From contig NZ_CP049935.1 in the NCBI RefSeq assembly GCF_011383005.1, positions 1,922,001-1,986,000 on the forward strand: a DNA stretch of 64,000 bases. The letters are read 5' to 3'. Below the pieces are notes generated by a model. The model made no database searches, was not told where the DNA came from, and saw only the letters and a program-made list of their open reading frames with translations. The translations under genes and the position numbers were made by a program. This stretch comes from Phycicoccus sp. HDW14 (GTDB lineage: Bacteria > Actinomycetota > Actinomycetes > Actinomycetales > Dermatophilaceae). Shown here one piece after another: positions 38,222-47,540 of this stretch (positions within the stretch are counted from its first letter, which is position 1; each line of letters opens with the position of its first letter).

Positions 38222-39499
38222 TCAGGAGTCGGCGTGCTCGGGCGGCCAGACCACCCGGAAGCGCTCGAAGCAGACCTCGAGGTCGTCGGAGAGCCCGATG
38301 CCCATGCGCTCGCACTCGCGGCCGAAGAAGCGGCGGTGCTCGGTGAGCCAGTACGCCAGCGACCGGTCGCCCTCCCCCTCGTCCCACGCGAAGCGCTCGT
38401 CGACGCTGGAGAGCGGGCCGACCCGCAGCTCGGTGGTGCGCAGCACGACCCGCGGTGCGCCGGAGCCGTCGCAGGCCACCCAGTGCGACCCGACGCGGGG
38501 CAGCGCGTCGCCGTCGTGCTCGTAGGACGCGACGAGCCCGGCCGTGGCCCGCTTGGGGCCGTCGGTGATGTAGGCCAGCAGCTCGTCGGCGATCCGGGGC
38601 CCGTCGCCGAAGTGGTCGACGTAGACCTCGTCCTCGGACGGCAGGCCGGGGTGGGCCGCGCGGTAGTCGGCCCACATCCGCAGGCCGGCCGCGCGGTCGA
38701 CGGGGACGCCGAACGCGTTCGGGGTCGGGGGTCCGACCTCGAACACGTCGCCGGCCGAGGCGACCTCGACCGTCCCGGGCCACACGGACGCGGCCTGGGC
38801 CCGGCAGAGCTCGCGGTCGTTCCAGGCGGGGACGTGCGTGAGGACCAGCCGCCCGACCCCACCGGCCCGCACCGCGGCGCCGGCCGCCCGCGACCCCGAC
38901 AGGTGGATGCCGCGCGCGTCGTCCCGCCCGTCGACGAACGCGGAGTCGAGCAGCGCGAGGTCGGCGCCGGCGAGCAGCGGGTCCAGGCCCGGGCAGTCGT
39001 CGGTGTCGCCGGTGAAGGCCAGCACCGCGCCGTCGGCCTCGACCCGGTACCCGTACGCCTCGACCGGGTGCTCGACGGCGTACGGCGTGACCCGGAACGG
39101 CCCGACCGTGAACGGCTCGGCGTCGGCGACGACCGAGAACGCGAACTCGCCGTCCATCCCCCCGGGCTCGAGGCCGTGGTACATCAGCGAGAGCCGCTCG
39201 GCGGTGGGCGCCGGGCCGTGCACGGGCAGCTTCGCCGGCAGCGGCCCCTCGGGGCGGTAGCGCCGCACGACGTAGAGCCCCAGCAGGTCGGCGCAGTGGT
39301 CGGGGTGCAGGTGGCTGAGCAGCACGGCGTCGAGCGACGTGGGGTCGACCAGCCGCTGCAGCGGGCCCAGCGCGCCGCTGCCGAGGTCGAGGAGCACCCG
39401 CCACGTGCGCCCCTCGTGCTCGGCCTCGACGAGGTAGCAGGACGCGGGCGAGTCGGGGCCCGGGAAGGACCCCGAGCAGCCGACGACGGTGAGCCTCAT
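38222..39499 (-). CDS. MBL-fold phosphodiesterase-like protein fused to an ASCH domain
   Basis: 425 residues in two parts. Residues 1-250 are a metallo-beta-lactamase fold hydrolase like mycobacterial Rv1339, reported to be an atypical cAMP phosphodiesterase: [35 protein letters not shown] (HxHxDH) and [12 protein letters not shown]. Residues ~265-425 form an ASCH domain ([18 protein letters not shown] is the GxKxxT signature; [12 protein letters not shown]), a PUA-like RNA-binding fold. The linker [12 protein letters not shown] shows no stop in any frame and no separate start, so the fusion looks genuine. Its ATG overlaps the murI stop by ATGA. A regulated RNA or cyclic-nucleotide hydrolase is possible (inference). 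Confidence 0.82.
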   Translation of the reverse strand: MRLTVVGCSGSFPGPDSPASCYLVEAEHEGRTWRVLLDLGSGALGPLQRLVDPTSLDAVLLSHLHPDHCADLLGLYVVRRYRPEGPLPAKLPVHGPAPTAERLSLMYHGLEPGGMDGEFAFSVVADAEPFTVGPFRVTPYAVEHPVEAYGYRVEADGAVLAFTGDTDDCPGLDPLLAGADLALLDSAFVDGRDDARGIHLSGSRAAGAAVRAGGVGRLVLTHVPAWNDRELCRAQAASVWPGTVEVASAGDVFEVGPPTPNAFGVPVDRAAGLRMWADYRAAHPGLPSEDEVYVDHFGDGPRIADELLAYITDGPKRATAGLVASYEHDGDALPRVGSHWVACDGSGAPRVVLRTTELRVGPLSSVDERFAWDEGEGDRSLAYWLTEHRRFFGRECERMGIGLSDDLEVCFERFRVVWPPEHADS

Positions 39500-40323
39500 G
39501 CGATCCCCGCCCGGACGACGGTGGGCGGCGAGGTGAAGACCGGGCCGACCGACGAGCCGACCCCGAGGAAGCGGACCGCGAGACGCCGGAACTCGTCGGT
39601 GTCGCCCGTGGTCGTGAAGCCGTGCGACGGCGGGGGCAGGTCGTCGGGCCGCAGCAGGTCGGCGTCGGCGAGCACCCGGAAGACGTCCTTGGCGGTCTCC
39701 TCGGCCGACGACACGAGCGTGACGTCGTCGCCCATGACGTAGGAGATGACCCCGGTGAGCAGCGGGTAGTGCGTGCAGCCGAGGACGAGGGTGTCGACGC
39801 CCCGCTCGCGCAGCGGGTCGAGGTACTCGTGGGCGACGCCGACGAGCTCGGGGCCGCCGGTGACCCCGGCCTCGACGAACTCGACGAAGCGCGGGCACGG
39901 GGTGGACACGACGTCGAGGTGCGGCGCCGCGGCGAAGGCGTCGAGGTAGGCGCCGGACTGGTGCGTGCCGCGCGTCGAGATGACCCCGACGCGTCCGGTG
40001 CGCGTGGCCGCGGCGGCCCGGCGCACGGCCGGGCGGATGACCTCGACGACGGGCACGTCGTACCGCTCGCGGGCGTCGTGCAGCACGGCCGCGGACGCGG
40101 TGTTGCAGGCGATGACGAGGACCTTGACGCCGTGCTCGACGAGCCGGTCGAGGCACTCGAGGGCCAGCTCGCGGGTCTGGGCGATGGGGCGCGGGCCGTA
40201 CGGCGCGCGGGCGGTGTCGCCGAAGTAGGCCACCGACTCGTGGGGCAGCTGGTCGAGGATCGCCCGCATGACGGTCAGGCCGCCGTAGCCGGAGTCGAAC
40301 ACCCCGATCGGTGAGTCGGTCAC
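39496..40323 (-). CDS. murI: Glutamate racemase
   Basis: Makes D-glutamate for peptidoglycan. 275 residues: [14 protein letters not shown] at the start, [25 protein letters not shown] (first catalytic Cys) and [12 protein letters not shown] (second catalytic Cys). GTG 40323 is chosen because the conserved N-terminus begins directly after it; a longer start adds nothing conserved. First gene of the murI-MBL pair. Confidence 0.96.
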   Translation of the reverse strand: MTDSPIGVFDSGYGGLTVMRAILDQLPHESVAYFGDTARAPYGPRPIAQTRELALECLDRLVEHGVKVLVIACNTASAAVLHDARERYDVPVVEVIRPAVRRAAAATRTGRVGVISTRGTHQSGAYLDAFAAAPHLDVVSTPCPRFVEFVEAGVTGGPELVGVAHEYLDPLRERGVDTLVLGCTHYPLLTGVISYVMGDDVTLVSSAEETAKDVFRVLADADLLRPDDLPPPSHGFTTTGDTDEFRRLAVRFLGVGSSVGPVFTSPPTVVRAGIA

Positions 40324-40442
40324 CCGACCCAGCGTAGGCGCGGACACCGACGCGGTCTTCACGCAGCACCGGTCGTGCGCGTCACACCGCCCCTACACTG
40401 TCGCCACTGGGACCACACCCGCCACACACCGGGAGGATGCGC

Positions 40443-42266
40443 GTGTTCGGAATCCCCCGCGGGATGTCCGTCCTGTTCTCCCCCGACACCCGGCGACGGC
40501 TCGGGCTCGCCGTCGCGGGCTCGGTGCTCACCGCCCTGCTCGAGGTCGTCGGTGTCGCGAGCGTCGTCCCCCTCATGCAGCTGCTCACCGGTGCCGACCC
40601 CACCACGGGCCTGCTGGGCCGCTTCTCCGCGCTCTTCGGGAACCCGCCGCCCGACCGGCTGGCGACGATCATCGCCCTCGTCGTCTTCGTGGCCTTCGTC
40701 GCCAAGACCGCCGTCGGCCTGGCCTTCCGGTGGTGGATGGTCGGCTTCCTCGCCGTCCAGGAGGCCGACACCGCCCAGTCGCTGCTGCGCCGCTACCTCG
40801 CGGCCCCCTACCGGGTCCACCTCGCGCGGCACACGGCCGACCTCAACCGCGTCATGGGCGAGTCGGTCGGGCAGACCTACAGCCTCGTCGTCGCCGGGGC
40901 CATCTCGGTCGTCACCGAGCTCGTCTCGGTCGTGGCCCTCGCCGTCGTCCTCCTCGTGATGGACCCCCTGCCGGCGCTCGCCGCGGTGCTGTACTTCGGC
41001 GCCGCGGGGCTCCTCTTCCAGCGGCTGGTCAGCGCACGCTCCGAGCGGGTCGGCACGGTCTTCCAGGAGGCCTCGCTCGACATGGCGCTGACCTCCTGGG
41101 AGACGATCCAGGGCATCAAGGAGATCCGGGTCCGCCGGGCGTCCGAGGTCTTCCTCGGCCGCTACCGGTCGGCCCGGTTGCGCTACGCCGCCGCCCGGCG
41201 CACGAGCAGCTTCCTCACCGACCTGCCGAAGAGCGTCCTCGAGCTGACCTTCATCGGCGGGGTGGCGGTGCTCGTCGCGGTCGCCTTCGCCCAGGGCAAC
41301 TCCACCACGACCCTGACCACCCTGTCGCTCTTCGTCGCCGCGGGCTTCCGGATGCTGCCGAGCCTCACGCGCATCATGGCCTCGCTCCAGATGGTCCGGA
41401 TGGGACGGCCGGGGGTCGCCCTCGTCCTCGCCGACCTCACCGACCCCGACCTCCCCGACGTCCCCGGCGACGACCCGGCTGTCACCGAGCGGCTGCCCCT
41501 GCGAGAGTCCCTCGTCGTGCGCGACGTGGTGCACCGGTACTCCGACGGCGACGTCAACGTCCTCGACGGCATCGACCTCACCGTGCCGGCCGGCACCTCG
41601 GTGGCCCTCGTCGGCACGAGCGGTGCGGGCAAGACGACCCTCGTCGACACCGTCCTCGGGCTGCACACCCCGGTGTCCGGGGCGGTGCTCGCCGACGGCC
41701 GCGACATCGCCTCCGACGTCGCCTCGTGGCAGCGCTCGATCGGGCTCGTGCCCCAGGACGTCTTCCTCGTCGACGACACGCTCCGGGCCAACATCGCCCT
41801 CGGCGAGCCGGCCGACCTCGTCGACGAGCAGCGCCTCGCGGCCGCCGTGCGCGACGCCCAGCTCGGGCCGCTCGTCGCCGACCTCCCCGAGGGGCTCGCC
41901 TCCCGGGTCGGCGAGCGCGGGTCGCGGCTCTCCGGCGGGCAGCGCCAGCGGGTCGGCATCGCGCGGGCGCTCTACCGCGAGCCCGTGCTCCTCGTCCTCG
42001 ACGAGGCGACGTCGGCCCTCGACAACGAGACCGAGCGCCGCATCACCGAGACGGTGACCGCCCTGCACGGCCGGATGACCGTGCTCGTCGTCGCGCACCG
42101 GCTCTCGACCGTGCGGCACTGCGACCAGGTCGTCTTCCTCGAGCGCGGGCGGGTCGCGGCGGCCGGCACCTTCGAGGAGGTCCGGGCGGCGAGCCCCGAG
42201 TTCGCCCACCTCGTCCGGCTCGGCTCCCTCGACCCCGTGCCCACCGGGGGCGGACATGACGGCTGA
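40443..42266 (+). CDS. PglK-like ABC flippase (fused membrane and ATPase domains)
   Basis: 607 residues. Residues 1-320 form a six-helix exporter domain beginning SVLFSPDTRRRLGLAVAGSVLTALLEVVGVASVVPLMQLL, which resembles PglK, the flippase for lipid-linked oligosaccharides. The ATPase has VGTSGAGKTTLVD (Walker A), SGGQRQRVGIARAL (signature) and LLVLDEATSAL (Walker B). It opens the main glycan operon and would move the finished undecaprenyl-linked glycan to the outside. TACACT at 40394-40399 is a likely -10; GGGAGG precedes GTG 40443 (ATG 40437 overlaps it). Confidence 0.85.
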   Translation: MFGIPRGMSVLFSPDTRRRLGLAVAGSVLTALLEVVGVASVVPLMQLLTGADPTTGLLGRFSALFGNPPPDRLATIIALVVFVAFVAKTAVGLAFRWWMVGFLAVQEADTAQSLLRRYLAAPYRVHLARHTADLNRVMGESVGQTYSLVVAGAISVVTELVSVVALAVVLLVMDPLPALAAVLYFGAAGLLFQRLVSARSERVGTVFQEASLDMALTSWETIQGIKEIRVRRASEVFLGRYRSARLRYAAARRTSSFLTDLPKSVLELTFIGGVAVLVAVAFAQGNSTTTLTTLSLFVAAGFRMLPSLTRIMASLQMVRMGRPGVALVLADLTDPDLPDVPGDDPAVTERLPLRESLVVRDVVHRYSDGDVNVLDGIDLTVPAGTSVALVGTSGAGKTTLVDTVLGLHTPVSGAVLADGRDIASDVASWQRSIGLVPQDVFLVDDTLRANIALGEPADLVDEQRLAAAVRDAQLGPLVADLPEGLASRVGERGSRLSGGQRQRVGIARALYREPVLLVLDEATSALDNETERRITETVTALHGRMTVLVVAHRLSTVRHCDQVVFLERGRVAAAGTFEEVRAASPEFAHLVRLGSLDPVPTGGGHDG

Positions 42267-43173
42267 GCCCGACGGGGCCACCGTGCCCGAGGTCGCCGTC
42301 GTCGTGCCCCACCACGGCGACCCCGCCCCGACCCTCGAGACCGTGCGGGCGCTGCTGGCGCAGCGGGACGTCGCCCTCGAGGTGGTCGTCGCCGACGACG
42401 CCTCCCCCGAGCCCTTCCCCGACGTGCCCGGCGCCGTGGTCGTGCGCCGCGAGCGCAACGGCGGCTTCGGGGCCGCGGTCGGCACCGGGGTCGAGGCCGT
42501 CACCGCGCCGCTCCTGCTCGTGCTCAACAGCGACGTGTCGTTCGGCCCGACCTTCGTCGCCGACCTGCTCGCCGCCGCGGCGCCGTGGCAGCCGGCCGTC
42601 GTCGGGCCCCTGGTCCTCGACGCCGACGGCACACCGGCACCCACCGCCCGGCACTTCCCCCGGGTGTCGCACCAGGCCGTCGAGTGGCTCACCCCGCTCG
42701 CCCGGTTCCGGGGGCGCCGGACCCTGCGCGAGGCCGTCGGCCACGACACGCGGGCCGTCGCCGGTGCCGTGCTGCCCGTCGACTGGGTCGTCGGGGCGGC
42801 CATGCTGCTGCCCACCGACGCGTTCCGGGCCGTCGGCGGCTTCGACGAGAGGTACTTCATGAACTCCGAGGAGGTCGACCTCCAGCGCCGGCTGCGGGAG
42901 GCCGGCGTGCCGTCGGTCTTCGCCGGCACGGTGTCGCTGACGCACATCGGCGGCGGGTCCTCCGACCCGGGCCTGCGCCGCCGCTGGCTCGTCGAGTCGC
43001 GGATGGCCTACGCCGGGCGCTGGGGCGGTCGACGGCGGCTGGCCGCCGCGCTCACCGCCGCCACCGCCGTCAACGCGGTCGCCAACACCGGCCGACGCCT
43101 CGCCGGGCGCGACGTGGCTCCGGTCGCCACCGCCCGCGAGGAGCTGCGGCTCATCCACGGAGGATGCCGATGA
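42256..43173 (+). CDS. GT2 family glycosyltransferase (rhamnosyltransferase-like)
   Basis: 305 residues: [47 protein letters not shown] (NSD as the DXD motif), [24 protein letters not shown]. The NSDV and FMNSEEVDL motifs are typical of WbbL-type rhamnosyl- or related transferases. Overlaps the end of the flippase gene by 11 bases. Confidence 0.86.
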   Translation: MTAEPDGATVPEVAVVVPHHGDPAPTLETVRALLAQRDVALEVVVADDASPEPFPDVPGAVVVRRERNGGFGAAVGTGVEAVTAPLLLVLNSDVSFGPTFVADLLAAAAPWQPAVVGPLVLDADGTPAPTARHFPRVSHQAVEWLTPLARFRGRRTLREAVGHDTRAVAGAVLPVDWVVGAAMLLPTDAFRAVGGFDERYFMNSEEVDLQRRLREAGVPSVFAGTVSLTHIGGGSSDPGLRRRWLVESRMAYAGRWGGRRRLAAALTAATAVNAVANTGRRLAGRDVAPVATAREELRLIHGGCR

Positions 43174-43715
43174 GCACCGCCCGCCGCCTCGTCGAGGCCC
43201 CGCCGTCGCTGCGCTGGCACCTCGCCCGAGCGCGGACCCCCGTCTACCGCAGGGCGTTCGCCGCGTTCGGTGCGGGCACGGTGGTCGTCCGTCCGCGGAT
43301 CCTGCGCGGCGTCGAGCACATCGCCCTCGGCGCGGGGTGCGCCGTGCACGAGGGGGCGTGGTTGCAGGCCGAGGGGGCCGACGGGTCCATCACGGTCGGC
43401 GACCGGGTCTACCTCGGCCACGACGTCCACGTGCACGCCATCGACCCCGTGCGCATCGGCAGCGACGTCGTCCTCGCCGACGGGGTGTTCGTCGCGTCCA
43501 CCGACCACGGGCGCGGCGACCGCTCGGTCGTGCACGGCACCGGCCCGATCACCATCGGCGACCACGTCTTCGTCGGCCAGCGGGCGGTCGTCCTCGGCGG
43601 CGTGAGCATCGGCGACGGCGCCACCGTCGGCGCCGGGGCCGTCGTCACCCGCGACGTCCCCGCCGGGGCCACCGTCGCCGGCGTCCCGGCCAAGGTCGTG
43701 GAGGCCACCCGATGA
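43170..43715 (+). CDS. Hexapeptide-repeat acyltransferase
   Basis: 181 residues with left-handed beta-helix repeats: [86 protein letters not shown]. The motif STDHGR with the catalytic His marks an O-acetyltransferase of the WcaF/LacA type. ATG 43170 is preferred because GGAGG (43159-43163) is at the right distance; it overlaps the upstream stop by ATGA. Probably acetylates a sugar of the glycan. Confidence 0.87.
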   Translation: MSTARRLVEAPPSLRWHLARARTPVYRRAFAAFGAGTVVVRPRILRGVEHIALGAGCAVHEGAWLQAEGADGSITVGDRVYLGHDVHVHAIDPVRIGSDVVLADGVFVASTDHGRGDRSVVHGTGPITIGDHVFVGQRAVVLGGVSIGDGATVGAGAVVTRDVPAGATVAGVPAKVVEATR

Positions 43716-44775
43716 CCGTCCTGCTCACCGGCGGCGCCGGGTTCATCGGCCAGCACCTCGCGCGGCGGCTCGTCGGCGCCGGGCACGAGGTGGTCGCCCT
43801 CGACCTGCTCCACCCGCAGGTGCACGCCGACCCCGAGGCCGCCGTGGCCGCGTTCCCCGGGCCGGTCGTCGTCGGCGACGTCGCCGACCCCGCCGCCTGG
43901 GAGGGGCTGCCCGAGGGCGTCACCTGCGTGGTCCACCTCGCGGCCGAGACCGGCACCGGGCAGTCGATGTACGAGACCGAGCGCTACCACCGGGTCAACG
44001 TCGAGGGCACCCGGCTGGCGGCGGAGTTCGCCCGCGCCCGGGGGCCGCCCTCGTGTCGATGAGCTCGCGCGCCGTCTACGGCGAGGGCCGGTACGAGTGC
44101 GCCGAGCACGGGACCGTCTTCGGCGAGCGCTGTTGCGCCGCAGCGTCTCCCGTCGCCTCGCACGAGGACGACCCGCACCGCCCGGTGTCGGTGTACGGCG
44201 AGACCAAGTCGCTCGCGGAGGACGCCGCCGCCGCCGAGTGCGGCGCCGAGGTGCCGCTCACCGTCTTGCGCCCGCAGAACGTCATCGGCCCCGGCCAGGC
44301 GCTGCACAACCCCTACACGGGCGTGCTCGCGGCCTTCCTCGCGATGCTGCGCGAGGAGCGGCCGCTCTCCGTCTACGGCGACGGCCACCAGACGCGCGAC
44401 TTCGTGCACGTCGCCGACCTCGCCGCGCTGCTGGCCTGGGCCGTCGACCACCCGCCGGAGTCCGGCACCCCGCGTGTCCTCAACTCCGGCACCGGGGTCC
44501 GCACCAGCCTGCTCGACCTCGCCGACGCCGCGATCGCCGGCAGCCCGCTGCCCTCACCGGGTGTCACGCACGTCGACGTGCACCGCGCCGGCGACATCGA
44601 GCACGCTTGTGCCGACCTGGCGCGGCTGCGTGACGCCGGCGCCCCGGAGCCCACCTGGACCGCGCGCGAGGCCATCGTCGACTTCATCCGCTGGTCGTGG
44701 GACAAGCCGGGTGCGGGGGCGGCCGCCTGGGACGACGCGCTCGACGAGCTGGCCCGCCGCGGCCTGACGTCGTGA
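43712..44775 (+). CDS. NAD-dependent epimerase/dehydratase (one frameshift)
   Basis: Extended SDR of about 354 residues after repair: [47 protein letters not shown] (catalytic Tyr-Lys), [11 protein letters not shown] and [13 protein letters not shown]. One G is missing from the GGGGG at 44040-44044; repair gives [11 protein letters not shown]. It is closest to UDP-glucose/UDP-GlcNAc 4-epimerases or dehydratases in overall layout, but it carries an insert with clustered Cys (ERCCAAA). Starts by ATGA overlap. Confidence 0.8.
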
Positions 44776-45782
44776 CGGGTCCGTCCCGGGTCCTCGTCCT
44801 CAGCCCGGCGTTCCACGGGTACTGGCGCCCCCTCGAGCGGGCCCTGACCGGTCTCGGCCACGGCGTCACGACGGTCCGGTACGACGAGCACCGGGGGCTC
44901 GGTCGGGTGGCCGCCAAGCTCGGGCACGACCTGCCCGAGCGGCTCGGCGGAGCGGACTCCCGGCGCCGGGCCCTCCTCGGGGCCCGCGCCCGCGCCGCCG
45001 TCACCGGGCACGACCCGGAGGTGCTCCTCGTCGTCAAGGGCGACGCCTTCGACGACGGATTCTGGGAGCTGGTCGAGCAGCGCCGGCAACGCCGGGTCCT
45101 CTGGCTCTACGACGAGCTGCGCCGCACCGGCCACACCGAGGTCTCGCTCGGCGCGGCCGGGCCCATCGCCTCGTACAGCCCGCTCGACGTCGCCGCGCTC
45201 GGGGCCCGGGGCCTGCGGGCCGCGCACGTCCCCCTCGCGCACGACCCCGACGAGCCGCTCGGCCCGCCGCGGCCCACCGACGAAGTCGTGTTCGTCGGCG
45301 CGCGCTACCCGGCTCGCGAGGCCCTGCTCACGGGCCTGGCCGCCCGCGGCGTCCCGGTGCGGGCCCACGGCCGGGACTGGTCCGGTCACCCCGTCGACCG
45401 GCTGCGCACGTGGCGGCTGGGCACCCCGCGCGTGGCGGCGGGGCGCGACCTCACCCGCCCGGACGCCTACGCCGCGATGGCCGGGGCCCGGGCGACCCTC
45501 AACGTCCACGGCGACCAGGACGGCTTCACGATGCGCACCTTCGAGGCCTGCGGCGTCGGCGCCGTGCAGCTCGTCGACCGCGCCGACGTCTCCCGCTACT
45601 ACGAGCCCGGCACGGAGGTCGCGGTCTTCGACGGCGTCGAGGAGGCGGCCGAGCTGGCTCGCCGGGCCGCCACCGACCACGCGTGGGCCACGGGTCTGCG
45701 CCGGGCCGGGGCCGCCCGCACCCGCGGCGAGCACACCTTCACCCACCGCGCCCGAGCCCTGGAGGCCCTGTGGACGGCCTGA
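44772..45782 (+). CDS. CgeB-like glycosyltransferase
   Basis: 336 residues. The N-terminus RVLVLSPAFHGYWRPLERALTGLGHGVTTVRYDE and later VLLVVKGDAF, LYDELRRTGH, EVVFVGARYPAREALLTGL and TLNVHGDQDGFTMRTFEACGVGAVQLVDRAD match the CgeB/DUF3880-type glycosyltransferases of spore coat and surface glycan loci. GTG start overlapping the upstream stop. The next gene starts 13 bases before its end. Confidence 0.82.
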   Translation: MTGPSRVLVLSPAFHGYWRPLERALTGLGHGVTTVRYDEHRGLGRVAAKLGHDLPERLGGADSRRRALLGARARAAVTGHDPEVLLVVKGDAFDDGFWELVEQRRQRRVLWLYDELRRTGHTEVSLGAAGPIASYSPLDVAALGARGLRAAHVPLAHDPDEPLGPPRPTDEVVFVGARYPAREALLTGLAARGVPVRAHGRDWSGHPVDRLRTWRLGTPRVAAGRDLTRPDAYAAMAGARATLNVHGDQDGFTMRTFEACGVGAVQLVDRADVSRYYEPGTEVAVFDGVEEAAELARRAATDHAWATGLRRAGAARTRGEHTFTHRARALEALWTA

Positions 45783-46836
45783 CCCACCCCCGCGACCTCG
45801 AGGCGTGGCACCGCTGGCAGCTCGGCCGCCAGCCGCTGCGCCGGCGCCTCGGGCAGGTCGCCGGCGTGCTGCGCACGATCGCCCGCCCAGATGCCCGCCC
45901 CGGTGCGCTCACCCTGACGCGCGGCGGCCCGGGGCCCGTCCGGCTGCTCGTCTGCCTCGAGACCCGTTCTCCCACGAGCGTGCTCGCCCTCCTCTCGCCG
46001 CTGCGCACCCTCCCCGACCTCGCCGGCGTCGCCGTGCTCTCCCCCGAACCCGTCAAGGACCTCCTGCCGCCGTGGGTCTGGACCGAGTCCACGGCCGTGC
46101 TCCACGACGACCTGCCCCGGCTGGCGCGCGAGGCGCAGGTCGTCCTGTCGACGGGGCACTACCTGCCGCTCGGCCGCGCCGCCCGCGACGCCGTGGCCGA
46201 ACCGCACCGCTTCGTCACCGCCCAGCACGGGCTGCTCACCCCGGACGCCCCGCCGCTCGCCGAGGGCACGACGCTCCTCGCCTGGAGCGCGGCCGACGCC
46301 GCCTTCTGGGCCTCCGGCCGCCGGGACCTCGCCGAGCCCGTCGTCGTCGGTTCCCAGCTGCTCTGGGAGGCCGGCGAGCCGCCGCTCGCCGAGCCCGACC
46401 CTGCGGCCGCACCCGTCTTCCTCGGCCAGCTGCACGGCGCCGAACTGCCCCGCGAGCGGCTCGTCGCCGCCGCCGAGTCGTTCTGCCGCGAGAACGGCGC
46501 CGCCTACCGTCCGCACCCCGCGGAGCGCGACCGCGCCTCCCGCGCCGTCCACGCCCGCTTCGAGGCCGAGGGCATCAGCATCGACCGCAGCGGCCGACCC
46601 CTGCGCGAGCTCGGCGCCCCCGTCGTCGCCGTCTTCTCGACGGGCGTCCTCGAGGCGGCGGCCGCGGGGCTGCCGGCCCACGTGCACTGCCCCGACGCCC
46701 CGCCGTGGCTCACCGCGTTCTGGGACCGCTACGGCCTGACCCGCTGGGGTACCGGACCCACGCCCTCCCCGAACGGCCCGCCCTCGAGCCCTCCCGGGCG
46801 GCGGCGGAGGCCATCTCGGGGATGATGGCGCGGTGA
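45770..46836 (+). CDS. Uncharacterised GT-B-like protein, possibly a sialyl/polysialyltransferase-type enzyme (one frameshift near the 3' end)
   Basis: About 355 residues after repair. I do not recognise it firmly. The layout (VRLLVCLETRSPTSVLALLSPLRTL, HRFVTAQHGLLTPDAPPL, VFLGQLHGAELP, YRPHPAERDRAS, VVAVFSTGVLEAAAAGLPAHVHCPDAPPWLTAFWDRYGL) resembles GT-B capsule transferases of the polysialyltransferase or CDP-glycerol transferase groups, with RPHP and FSTGVLEA as donor-site signals. The neighbour is NeuA, so use of a CMP-nonulosonate donor is attractive (inference). One G is missing from GGGG at 46746-46749; repair gives RWGYRTHALPERPALEP and an end that overlaps neuA by GTGA. Confidence 0.6.
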
Positions 46837-47540
46837 GGATCCTCTGCGTCGTCCCCGCCCGCGGCGGCTCCAAGGGCGTCCCCCGCAAGAACCTTCGGCT
46901 CGTCGCCGGGCGTCCGCTCATCGCGTGGACCGTCGAGCAGGCGCTCGCCGCCCGGCCGTCGATGGACGTCGTCGTCTCCACCGACGACGACGAGATCGCC
47001 GCGGCGGCGGAGGCGGCGGGCGCCCTCGTCCCCTTCCGACGTCCCCCCGAGCTCGCGCAGGACGACACCCCCACCGAGCCCGTCGTCCGGCACGCCATCG
47101 AGGCCGCGCGGGCCGCCGACGCCGCCCCCGATGCCGTGATGCTGCTCCAGGCGACCTCGCCGGTCCGGTTGCCGGGCACCGCCTCCCGCGCCATCGCCCA
47201 GCTCGAGGCCAGCGGGGTCGACTCGCTGGTCGGGGTCGTCCCCCAGGCGCCGTTCATCTGGACCGACGGCCCCGAGCCGAGCGCCGCCTACGACGTCACC
47301 GCCCGGCCGCGCCGTCAGGACCTCACGCCGCAGACCCTGCGCTACCGCGAGACCGGCTCGCTCTACCTCACCCGCACCTGGGTGTACGACGAGCTCGACA
47401 ACCGCATCGGCGGACGCACCGGGCTCTTCGTCATGGACGAGGTCGAGGGCGTCGACGTCGACACCGAGCTCGATCTCGCCGTCGCCGAGCAGCAGCTGCT
47501 CGCCCTGCACCAGACCACGACCCCCGGGGACCCCGCATGA
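46833..47540 (+). CDS. CMP-nonulosonate (acylneuraminate) cytidylyltransferase
   Basis: Activates a sialic-acid-like sugar as its CMP ester. 235 residues: CVVPARGGSKGVPRKNLRLVAGRPLIAWTVEQAL is the CTP-binding signature, DVVVSTDDDEIA follows, then VMLLQATSPVR and ETGSLYLTRTWVYDELDNRIGG. The motif pattern fits NeuA/PseF/LegF but does not say which nonulosonic acid is used. GTG start overlaps the previous stop; its own stop overlaps neuB (ATGA). Confidence 0.9.
   Translation: MRILCVVPARGGSKGVPRKNLRLVAGRPLIAWTVEQALAARPSMDVVVSTDDDEIAAAAEAAGALVPFRRPPELAQDDTPTEPVVRHAIEAARAADAAPDAVMLLQATSPVRLPGTASRAIAQLEASGVDSLVGVVPQAPFIWTDGPEPSAAYDVTARPRRQDLTPQTLRYRETGSLYLTRTWVYDELDNRIGGRTGLFVMDEVEGVDVDTELDLAVAEQQLLALHQTTTPGDPA

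Noticed and set aside
38700..38770. Possibility that the MBL-ASCH fusion is caused by a missing base
   Set aside because: No frame contains a stop or an ATG in the linker and the reading frame is continuous, so I keep the fusion as real while noting the error-prone sequence.
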